From assembly GCF_937884665.1 (NCBI RefSeq), contig NZ_CAKZYF010000210.1, positions 62,001 through 126,000 of the forward strand: a stretch of 64,000 nucleotides of DNA. The letters are read 5' to 3'. A program made the position numbers and the translations under genes. The notes beneath the pieces were generated by a model. That model had not been told where the DNA came from. It did not search any database and worked only from the letters and a program-made list of their open reading frames with translations. Every line of letters begins with the position of its first letter. Position 1 is the stretch's first letter. Below, piece after piece: positions 53,051 to 61,800 of this stretch. Origin of the DNA: an uncultured Allomuricauda sp. GTDB taxonomy: Bacteria > Bacteroidota > Bacteroidia > Flavobacteriales > Flavobacteriaceae.

Positions 53051-54217
53051 TTAAGAGGTACTTTGCTTTATAAAATACGATGGGGAAGTATCCGTATGCT
53101 TTTTGAAGGCATTGTAGAAGGCAGATTTTGATTTAAAACCTACCGATTCTCCTATAGCTTCAATGGTCAGGTGTGCGTACTGGGCGTCCAATAATCGCAA
53201 TTTTGCTTCCTTGACTCTTTTTTTGTTGATGTAATCATTAAAATTCATCCCAAATTCAGAATTTATCGCTTTGGAAAGTGCATTGGTACTGATTCGCAAT
53301 TCGCTTGAAAGTGCCTTAAGCGATAACTGGGAAGACAGATAGTAAGCGTCTTGATTCAAGAATGTCTCTATATCTTCGGCCTTTATGGTCTCTGAGGCAA
53401 GGGTCTCATATTTGTCCGCTATCCAGGAATTGTCAAAAAATCGAGATTCGGAAAGAATAAAGTACAAGATGATTAGATTTGTAACCGTCTGGGCCATAAC
53501 GATATAATGGTCTCCGCCATCATCATCATAGTTGGAATAAATGATGTATAAGAACAGTAAAAAGAAGCTAAAGAAAAATATGGTATTCTTGGTGAAAAGA
53601 TATTTATCAATTCTGATGTTCTTCGCTGCGGAGCCCACCCATCCTTTATGTTTTAAAATCAACCGAACGGATAACAGCAAATAAAATAAAAGACTGAAAA
53701 GGATGAGCCATCTGAATTCATCCTTTATCCACATGTAGTTGTAATGGAAGTTTTCTGGTGTGCTGGCCTTGGGCAAACCATCATAATAAGCTCCTAAGTA
53801 AGCATTGAGTTTCACGGATATGGGACTTGTATAAAATCCAAGCTGGGAAATGGTATATGCCAAGGGCAAAATGAAATGCCACCCCTGTTTTTTAAAGGAT
53901 ATAGGCTTTCTTTCCAACAGACCATATATAAGAAAATAGAGACTGGCGGGTATCAGCAGGACGAAAGGTTCCGTTGAATCATTAAAGTGGAGAATATTTT
54001 TTATGAGCCCAGTATAACAAAGATAGGTATCCAAACACACGATGGATTGGATGAGCACGGACCAGGCGAACAATACGATCGGGGAATCTTTTTTGACCCT
54101 TACAAAAATGACAAAACTGATAAAAAACCCCAGTATTACCCCCATGAGCATTAAACTCGAGATTATGTTGTGCCTAATGGGAATCTGGTCTATAATATGT
54201 TGTATCGGATAGGACAT
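53051..54217 (-). CDS. Membrane-anchored AraC-family regulator
   Basis: 388 residues. Seven hydrophobic segments occupy the first 245 residues (for example LMLMGVILGFFISFVIFV and FFSFFLLFLYIIY), then a cytosolic C-terminal domain of about 95 residues with two helix-turn-helix units: LSSQLSLKALSSELRISTNALSKAIN and LTIEAIGESVGFKSKSAFYNAFKK ending TSPSYFIKQ. It is a 7TM-AraC regulator that would read a membrane or external signal while bound to DNA. It starts at TGATG, overlapping the phosphoesterase gene by one base, so they are translationally coupled. Confidence 0.9.
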   Translation of the reverse strand: MSYPIQHIIDQIPIRHNIISSLMLMGVILGFFISFVIFVRVKKDSPIVLFAWSVLIQSIVCLDTYLCYTGLIKNILHFNDSTEPFVLLIPASLYFLIYGLLERKPISFKKQGWHFILPLAYTISQLGFYTSPISVKLNAYLGAYYDGLPKASTPENFHYNYMWIKDEFRWLILFSLLFYLLLSVRLILKHKGWVGSAAKNIRIDKYLFTKNTIFFFSFFLLFLYIIYSNYDDDGGDHYIVMAQTVTNLIILYFILSESRFFDNSWIADKYETLASETIKAEDIETFLNQDAYYLSSQLSLKALSSELRISTNALSKAINSEFGMNFNDYINKKRVKEAKLRLLDAQYAHLTIEAIGESVGFKSKSAFYNAFKKHTDTSPSYFIKQSTS

Positions 54218-55113
54218 CAGGGGGTCAAGTAATCTTCCAACTTTTCGGGTCCCTCTAAAAGTAATCGTACAATTTGCAAGGTGCCATCGGTCTTAGTGGC
54301 TATTTGCCATTTGATCAAGGTGATTTCCCCATTCTCAATTTCGATACCCGTAATGCTGCGTGGATGGACACAGCTACCGTCATTAAAAAAGGGAATTTGT
54401 CCAGGTTCTGGGAATCGAGGTCTATGGGTATGTCCTGCAATCGTAATCTTCAGGTCGTTTTTTAGAATCCAACGTTTGATTCGTTTTTCAATCCGAATAA
54501 GCTCCTTGTAGTTTTTGGCAGGACTAGTAGGGTCTGCAATACCCAATACTTGGAGGGGTTTCCAAAGTATCCTGACCAAAAATCGGCCAATGCGCCAACA
54601 AACATAGTTCCACCAGTCCGCTTGATGGCCATGGGCACAAAAAATTTCCTGCCCCGTTTCCCTATGCTTTAATATAAGGGCTTCGTGATATTCAATACCT
54701 TCAAACAAGGTTTTGTCGGACCCGTCCATGGGTTCAAAATATTGGGTGAGGTGTTTTTTTACATACTCCGGATTCCGATACACCATATCATGATTTCCCC
54801 ACACCATACTTAGTCGTTGCTCGATGTGAAATCTCTTCAATAGCTGAAATACGTTCTTATGTGCTTCAAAGATGGAGTCAAAGCTGAGGTTTTCCCATAA
54901 CTCGTCACCGTCACCCAGTTCACAATAGTGGAAACCCTCTCTGTGATAATGGCTCAGCGCATGAAAATAAATATTTCTATTGTTGGCAAAATCGTCCGCA
55001 AAACTGTTGTCGCCGCGATGGCAATCACTCAATAAGATAAACTTGGATGTATCATCAAATGGAATGATTTTGGCGTTTTTATAGGCTTTATCAAGTCTTT
55101 TAAATGAAGACAT
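54217..55113 (-). CDS. Metallophosphoesterase, LpxH-like
   Basis: 298 residues from the ATG at 55111-55113 (a TTG at 55140 is less likely). Calcineurin-type metal sites are complete: LLSDCHRGD, ELGDGDELWE, MVWGNHDMVY, FCAHGHQADW and IAGHTHRPRF. Overall layout, with a membrane-facing insertion (WRIGRFLVRILWKPLQVLG), is that of UDP-diacylglucosamine hydrolase relatives that act at the inner-membrane surface. The true substrate may not be lipid A precursor. Coupled by TGATG to the 7TM-AraC gene and divergent from the GAF gene. Confidence 0.9.
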   Translation of the reverse strand: MSSFKRLDKAYKNAKIIPFDDTSKFILLSDCHRGDNSFADDFANNRNIYFHALSHYHREGFHYCELGDGDELWENLSFDSIFEAHKNVFQLLKRFHIEQRLSMVWGNHDMVYRNPEYVKKHLTQYFEPMDGSDKTLFEGIEYHEALILKHRETGQEIFCAHGHQADWWNYVCWRIGRFLVRILWKPLQVLGIADPTSPAKNYKELIRIEKRIKRWILKNDLKITIAGHTHRPRFPEPGQIPFFNDGSCVHPRSITGIEIENGEITLIKWQIATKTDGTLQIVRLLLEGPEKLEDYLTP

Positions 55114-55231
55114 GGGCAGAAAATTTTTTAAATATCCCAAAAAAATGTATTTGAACCCATAAATATTTCATTAACACATGTGCATTTCTCGATTTTGTAA
55201 CTTTACCAGTTAAACAACGACTAATTTGAAT

Positions 55232-57604
55232 ATGGAGCAAGACCAGAATATGGAGAGTCCCATGCTTCAGTTGGTAAGTTTCAATAAATTGTTGGAACAT
55301 TACGAGGAACAACTAAAAAGCAAGGACAAGCATTTGTCGGAACGGGCCAAAGCGGTTTTGGAAGCTCAAGCGCCCTACCCTGTGCTGCGGGAAGGATTCG
55401 ATGACCTCAGTCTGTTGACCAAGTATAGGGATGTGATCCGTGTTCTCTTGGCGGACACGTTTACCCCAGTTTTGGCAAAAAATGAAATCAAGACAGTTTC
55501 CTCTCCCTTCGAGAAATTTGTTTTTAATTCCTCCGAACGTTTTCAGGAAATATTAAAAGATGCTGGTGAGGATTTCGAGCTGGAAATCCGTAATCTTCCC
55601 AAAGACATCAACTATATCTTAAAATGTATCGTAGTGTTGAACTTTTACTACGGTTTCAAAATGGATTTCAAAAGACCCTTGTTCTATGATATTCCGGACA
55701 AGGACGGAATTATGAGGCATTATCGGGTTTTGTACAATGCTGATTTCATGGAAATCCATCCGACAGAGAAATCCAAGGATTTGAAACAAGAAGATGTAGA
55801 GGAATTGCTCGATAATTTTGAAAATATAGAATTGTGGAAGGAAAAGATTCCACCAAATAGCTTTATTTCAAAAGGTTTTGTCATTGCCAATATGTTCGAC
55901 GTAACTGCGGAGCATTCTATTTCGGAAATAAAATCAACGCTGATCGGAAGCAATAAACGGGGCAATGAAAATTTCATGGAGAGCTTTCAGGATACCTTTA
56001 GGTCGCTCTTTAACTTAAAGGAGATACGGGTCGGTTTTGCAGGCTATGATAGCAATACCAACCGCTTTCTTAAGATTTACGGCAAGGGTATAGAAAGTTT
56101 TTTATTAAATGGAAAAGAAACCGGGGCCTGTAGCGATATGCTCTGTGAGGGGTCCTATGGTAAGTTACTGGATGAAAACACCTACTTTACCATCTCGAAT
56201 GTGGAGAAGTATGTGGAGAAATCCAAGGGTGGCGAGCCCTACAAAAGCCTTTATGAACAGGGGATCAAAAGCGCTATTCTGGCGCCTATCGCGGATAACG
56301 GGAATCTTTTGGGCGTTTTGGAACTGGTGTCCGAAACCGTCAACGAACTGAACAGTGTCAACGCCAATAAGTTAGATGATGTCATGCCTTTCATTGTTTC
56401 AGCGGTTTTACGGTCCATTGAAGAAGAAGAAAATCTGGTGGATGCCATAATCCAACATGAGTGTACCACGGTGCACTCTTCCGTGTATTGGAAATTTCAG
56501 GAAGAGGCAAAGAAGTTTATGGCTGACGAACTCATTGGCGACCAACCGGTTTTTCGAGAGATTGTCTTTAAAAACGTTTACCCGCTATATGGCCAAATTG
56601 ATATCAAAGAATCTTCCAAACAGCGGAATGTTTCCATTCAGCGAGATTTGATGATTCAACTTTCTGAAATCAATGACGTCCTAGCTGATGCCGTCAAAAA
56701 ATATAAACTCCCGATTTACGAGGAGTTAATGTTCCGCGTGGATACCTATTTGAATGAACTCAAAGAAGCTTTGTACACTCATACGGAGCAGGCTATTTTT
56801 GATTTTGTGAAGCAAGAGGTCAATCCGGTTTTTAAGCATTTGAAAAAATTGGATAAAGGGCTTACGGAATCTATTGAGCGATATGAAGTCCAAATTGATC
56901 CTTCTACGGAATCCTACTATGACCACCGTCGTAATTATGATATCAGTGTAATGGAAGCCAATATGCAGCTGGCAGCGTTGTTGGACAAAAAACAGTCAGA
57001 AGCCCAAGAGATGTTTCCCCATTATTTTGAAAGGTATAAAACCGATGGGGTCGAGCACAATATGTACATTGGCAGTTCCATAGCCAACGACCGTATTTTT
57101 GATGAACTGTATTTGAGCAACCTCAGACTGTGGCAACTTCAGGTAATGTGCGATATGGAAAACCGATATTACGCACTAAAACCGAAATTGCCCGTAAAAT
57201 TGGATGTCGCCTCCCTCGTCTTGGTCTATAGTACTCCGCTTGCGATTCGTTTTAGAATGGATGAGAAACGATTCGATGTGGACGGCACGTATAATGCCAG
57301 ATATGAAATCATTAAAAAACGAATCGATAAATCTTATATAAAAGGGACCAACGAGCGCTTGACACAAAAAGGAAAGTTATCCATTGTCTACTCGCAGCGC
57401 AAGGATGAAAAAGAGTATATGCGCTACATCACCTTTTTGAAGGCAAAAGGCTATTTTACCAATAATATTGAAATTGTTGAGCTTGAGGGATTACAAGGGG
57501 TCACAGGACTCAAGGCAATACGCGCCGAGATTTTATACCGAAAGGATAAAAAATCTGAAAAGACCTATACTTACGATGATTTAATGGAAGAGTTGAAGGC
57601 TTAG
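55232..57604 (+). CDS. GAF domain protein of unknown function
   Basis: 790 residues from the ATG at 55232 (a TTG two codons earlier is possible). No signal peptide or membrane segment, so cytosolic. A GAF domain lies at about 245-400 (VGFAGYDSNTNRFLKIYG, YTTFTISNV-like, GIKSAILAPIADNGNLLGVLELVSE), flanked by long helical regions; the last 140 residues (LPVKLDVASLVLVYSTPLAIR, then FLKAKGYFTNN) form an alpha/beta module I do not recognise. There is no kinase, cyclase or phosphodiesterase domain. Convergent with the HD-PycTM gene, one base apart. Confidence 0.85.
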   Translation: MEQDQNMESPMLQLVSFNKLLEHYEEQLKSKDKHLSERAKAVLEAQAPYPVLREGFDDLSLLTKYRDVIRVLLADTFTPVLAKNEIKTVSSPFEKFVFNSSERFQEILKDAGEDFELEIRNLPKDINYILKCIVVLNFYYGFKMDFKRPLFYDIPDKDGIMRHYRVLYNADFMEIHPTEKSKDLKQEDVEELLDNFENIELWKEKIPPNSFISKGFVIANMFDVTAEHSISEIKSTLIGSNKRGNENFMESFQDTFRSLFNLKEIRVGFAGYDSNTNRFLKIYGKGIESFLLNGKETGACSDMLCEGSYGKLLDENTYFTISNVEKYVEKSKGGEPYKSLYEQGIKSAILAPIADNGNLLGVLELVSETVNELNSVNANKLDDVMPFIVSAVLRSIEEEENLVDAIIQHECTTVHSSVYWKFQEEAKKFMADELIGDQPVFREIVFKNVYPLYGQIDIKESSKQRNVSIQRDLMIQLSEINDVLADAVKKYKLPIYEELMFRVDTYLNELKEALYTHTEQAIFDFVKQEVNPVFKHLKKLDKGLTESIERYEVQIDPSTESYYDHRRNYDISVMEANMQLAALLDKKQSEAQEMFPHYFERYKTDGVEHNMYIGSSIANDRIFDELYLSNLRLWQLQVMCDMENRYYALKPKLPVKLDVASLVLVYSTPLAIRFRMDEKRFDVDGTYNARYEIIKKRIDKSYIKGTNERLTQKGKLSIVYSQRKDEKEYMRYITFLKAKGYFTNNIEIVELEGLQGVTGLKAIRAEILYRKDKKSEKTYTYDDLMEELKA

Positions 57605-57605
57605 C

Positions 57606-58799
57606 TTAAAACTGCATCCTATCAGGTCCAAAATAGCGGAAGGCGATACCGAAAGCGATAACGGAAATAATCATGCCTATCATGAAAATGTTGTAGGTCA
57701 ATCGTAGTATTTTGTATTTTTTGTTCAGCACCAAGCCTAAAAAATAAAGGTCTTTGGTTAGTGAAGAATACACGTAATCCTTATCCTTGACCAGTTCTTG
57801 CAAGGCCCATTCATAATCGTTCAAACTCATCTTGTGGAAATTGCCAAAAAAGAGCAGATTTACCTTTTGTTCCGTTACGTCCTGCTTAGTAAATTTTCCG
57901 CTGGTTACATTAGGTCTTGTGGCCAAAATGGAAAGAACCATGGAAACCACGCTGAATACAATAAAAATGAGCGTGGGATATATCAGATAGGTATTGGACG
58001 GGTTGTCCAATTTGGGTATCAAATTGGCTAGGACAAGAGAGATGATGATTGCGTTTACAGATAAGAGTATGTTTGCTTTTGTATCCGCTATATCGCTAAG
58101 TTTCAAATGATTTTTTAAGGTGACACGGTATAGAGTCTGTACGCTTCTATCCGGACTTTCACTTTTATATTTGGCTTTGAGCGCCTCCTTTTTCGCAATT
58201 TCCTTTTCAGCCTTTTTTTCCTTGACGAGTTGTTTCAAGTTTTTTTCTTTGCCCTCCTGCCAGTTTTCAAGGGCGTACTCCGTGTAAAACCGATGTTCGT
58301 TTCGGAACATTTTTATATTCTCATCCCGCCATTCCTTAGGGGAATAATGCGCTATTCCAAGCGCATCCAACTCATCTTTTAAAAAATCAGTGGTCTCCCA
58401 ATAACTCCGTTGCGCAAAATGGGAGGAGTCGGCGTCCCGAATAATCTCTTCTGTTATTGTATCGGGTTCGTGATACCTTTTGGTAGCCATGATATCTTGG
58501 CAAATGGCTTCAATTCCAGATGAATCATAATGGTGCTCCGCTAGGAATTCCTTGGCAATGGCACAACTGTTTTCCTCATGATCGGTGACCCCTTGTGTAT
58601 AGCCTGTATCGTGAAACCAGGCGGCAAGAACCAACCTTTCTTTGGCTGAATTGTCCAAGGTGTAGTTGTTGAGCAATTCTTTAGTACTTTTAACTACACG
58701 TTGGGTATGTCTTAAATTATGGTATAGGAACTTCGGGTCCAATTTATTTTGTAAAAGTCCTGAGACAAAAGTCTCCGCTTTTTCAATAATTTCCGACAT
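57606..58799 (-). CDS. HD-domain phosphohydrolase fused to a Pycsar-type transmembrane effector domain
   Basis: 397 residues. N-terminal HD domain with His31 (NLRHTQRV), His63-Asp64 (AAWFHDTGY), and Asp122/Asp124 (IIRDADSSHF), complete for a metal-dependent nucleotide phosphohydrolase. A Lys/Glu coiled linker (about 180-212) leads to the C-terminal PycTM-like domain: LSDIADTKANILLSVNAI (234-251) running into the first helices, a soluble insertion LFFGNFHKMSLNDYEWAL and a final membrane helix. PycTM effectors respond to cyclic CMP or UMP in phage defence by depolarising the membrane. Here no pyrimidine cyclase is adjacent, and the HD part could hydrolyse the signal instead. Divergent from the giant phosphoesterase gene. 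Confidence 0.88.
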   Translation of the reverse strand: MSEIIEKAETFVSGLLQNKLDPKFLYHNLRHTQRVVKSTKELLNNYTLDNSAKERLVLAAWFHDTGYTQGVTDHEENSCAIAKEFLAEHHYDSSGIEAICQDIMATKRYHEPDTITEEIIRDADSSHFAQRSYWETTDFLKDELDALGIAHYSPKEWRDENIKMFRNEHRFYTEYALENWQEGKEKNLKQLVKEKKAEKEIAKKEALKAKYKSESPDRSVQTLYRVTLKNHLKLSDIADTKANILLSVNAIIISLVLANLIPKLDNPSNTYLIYPTLIFIVFSVVSMVLSILATRPNVTSGKFTKQDVTEQKVNLLFFGNFHKMSLNDYEWALQELVKDKDYVYSSLTKDLYFLGLVLNKKYKILRLTYNIFMIGMIISVIAFGIAFRYFGPDRMQF

Positions 58800-58806
58800 A
58801 GCCTTG

Positions 58807-58836
58807 TTTTGGAAACTCCAAAATACAAAATTTTGG
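58807..58836. promoter_or_regulatory. Overlapping palindromes in the divergent promoter
   Basis: Within the 53 bp between two divergent start codons, TTTTGG-N5-CCAAAA (58807-58823) and CCAAAAT-N5-ATTTTGG (58818-58836) overlap, giving three half-sites (TTTTGG, CCAAAA, TTTTGG) at regular 11-12 bp steps. Candidate operator for a dimeric regulator that would control both genes; no regulator is identified. Confidence 0.45.
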
Positions 58837-58852
58837 TATCAACCTCATTATT

Positions 58853-61800
58853 ATGAAACCACGAGTACTATCACTGCTTTTACTTGTATTGGTCGCTAGT
58901 TGCGCAACGTATCAAGAAAAGTACGGGGAACCCTTTCAAAAAGGGCCCCTTTCCGATGAAAAAGAAATTGAACACACGTTTTACTTAATCGGAGACGCAG
59001 GCAAGTCGCCCATCGGTGGATTGAATTCCACCTTGGAGCTGTTCCGGTCCAAATTGGAAAAAGCATCTGAAAACAGTACGGCCCTTTTTTTGGGAGACAA
59101 TATCTACCCCGCTGGTCTACCCGATGAAAGTGAGGACGCAGAGGGATATAAAAAAGCCAAAAACCATATCGATGCCCAATTGACAACATTAAAGGATTTT
59201 AGAGGGAATCCTCTCTTTATTGCCGGAAACCACGATTGGTACAGCGATGGTCTAAAAGGACTGGAGCGGCAAGAAAAATATATTCAAAAGGCTTTGGATA
59301 GCAAAAGCGTTTTCCAACCAAAAAATGGATGTCCCATCGAGAAAATAGAGGTTACTGAAAATGTTATCGTGATTGCCATTGACACCGAATGGTACTTAGT
59401 GGATTGGGACAAACATCCCACGATAAATGACGATTGCGAGATTAAAGACAGAGGGCGTTTTTTTGAGGAATACGAAAGCTTGATCAAAAAGAATCTGGAC
59501 AAAACCATCATTGTCGCACTACACCATCCTATGTTTACCTACGGTTCGCATGGAGGACATTATTCCTTTAAACAACATTTGTTTCCAACAGGCGGAAAAA
59601 TTCCGTTACCTGTATTAGGTTCTTTGGCAAATCTTTTACGAAAGACCACGGGAGTTTCCATAGAAGATCAGCAAAATAAAATGTACAATCGACTCAAAAA
59701 ACGCATTGTAACCTTATCTCAATTTTCAAATAAAGTGATTTTTGTTTCAGGCCATGAACACTCCCTTCAGTATATTGAAGAGGAGGGCATTCCCCAGATC
59801 GTGAGTGGTTCTGGTGCCAAAAAAGGTGCTACAAAATTGCTCAATGGCAGTAAATTTTCCACAGGTAGAATGGGCTATGCCGTACTAAATGTTTACTCAG
59901 ATGGTTCATCAAAGGTGGAATACTACGGACCTCGAGAAAATGGTTCTGAAGAATTTCTTTTCAGCTCGCCGGTATTGTCCCCTGACCCCAAAAAAACCGG
60001 AGCGGTGTATGCGGAGGACTTTCCAGAGTACCTAGAGGCTTCGGTGTATTCAGAAGAGGAAATACAGAAAACAGGTTTTCACAAATGGCTCTGGGGCGAA
60101 AGGTACAGGAAGTATTACGGAACAAAAGTAAAGGCTCCCACCGTTCTGCTGGATACCCTTTATGGAGGATTGACGGTTGTTCGAAAAGGTGGGGGCAATC
60201 AATCCAATTCACTTCGCTTAAAGCACAGTGATGGTAGACAATTTGTAATGCGAGACCTTAGAAAAAGTGCCGAACGTTATCTGCAGGCCATTGCATTCCA
60301 GGAGCAATATATCATTGGGCAGTTTGACGAGTCCTACACCGAAGAACTGCTACTTTCCCTGTACACTGCGGCACATCCGTATGCGCCCTTTACCGTAGGG
60401 ACACTTTCAGATGCCGTTGGTATCTACCATACCAATCCCAAACTTTTCTACATACCCAAACAATCCACTTTGGGGGAATTCAACAAAGAATTTGGGGATG
60501 GTCTCTACATGATCGAAGAACACGTATCGGATGGTCATGGTAATCTTGCGAGTTTTGGGTACGCCAATAAAATTGAAAGTACGTATGACCTTATCAATAA
60601 ACTGAGAAAGGATGAAAAGTACAAATTGGATGAAAGAGCCTACGTTAAGGCGAGATTGTTCGATATTTTGATAGGGGACTGGGATAGGCACATTGATCAA
60701 TGGCGCTGGGCTGAAGTGGACGATCCCAATGGGGGCAAGATGTTCAAACCTATACCTAGGGATAGGGACCAAGCGTACTCACTTTGGGGAGATGGTTTTA
60801 TTCTCGGCCTTGGGTCAAGGACAGTGCCGAGCTTAAAAATCTTTGAAGGATTTGGCGAAGAAGTACGAAATGTGAAAGGATTCACCTCTTCCCCAAGGAC
60901 TTTTGCTCTGGACATGGCAATCCTCTCTGAACCAGACAGGGAGATGTGGATCGCTGAGGCAGAATACATCCAAAAACAGGTTAATGCGGAGGTGATTGAT
61001 AGGGCCATGCAACATTTCCCTGAAGAGGTAAGGGACGGAACCATTGAAAAAATCAAGGAAAACCTACTTTCCCGTAAGAAAGGTTTAGTGGAAATTGCAA
61101 AAGAATACTATAGTATTTTAAATAAGTTCAGCGTGGTCACGGGTACCGATAAAGATGACTATTTCAGCATCCGCTCTTTACCAAATGGAAGTTTGGAAGT
61201 ATTGGTATATCGGATAAAAGGAGGAGAGAAGAAAGATCTGTTCTTCAACAAAACGTATCAGCCGGAACATACCAAGGAAGTTTGGATATATGGATTGGAT
61301 GACAAAGACATCTTTGATGTGAACACTCCAGATTCCAAGATAAAAGTTAGGGTTGTAGGAGGTCAAAACAATGATACCTATAACATTGATGAGAAATCGA
61401 GAAAAGTACATACCTATGATTTCAGGGCCAAGAAAAACACCTACGACCAAGCTTATGGAGGTACTGTTCATAAACTTAATGACTATGATACCAACACCTA
61501 TGTTTTTGAAAAAGTGAAGGCGAGCAACAATCAATTGTTGCCGGCTTTTGGCTTTAATCCGGATGATGGCGTCATTATCGGATTGACCAATACCTACATT
61601 TACAATGGTTTCCGCCAAAATCCATTTACTCAAAAGCATACGCTTAATGCGGGTTTTTATTTCGCTACCAGTGGTTTTGATTTAGGATATAATGGTGAAT
61701 TTGCCCATCTATTTGAAAATGTCAACTTGGAGATTGATGCCCGTTTCACAAGTCCCAATTTTAGCATCAACTTTTTTGGCTTCGGAAATGAGACCGAGAA

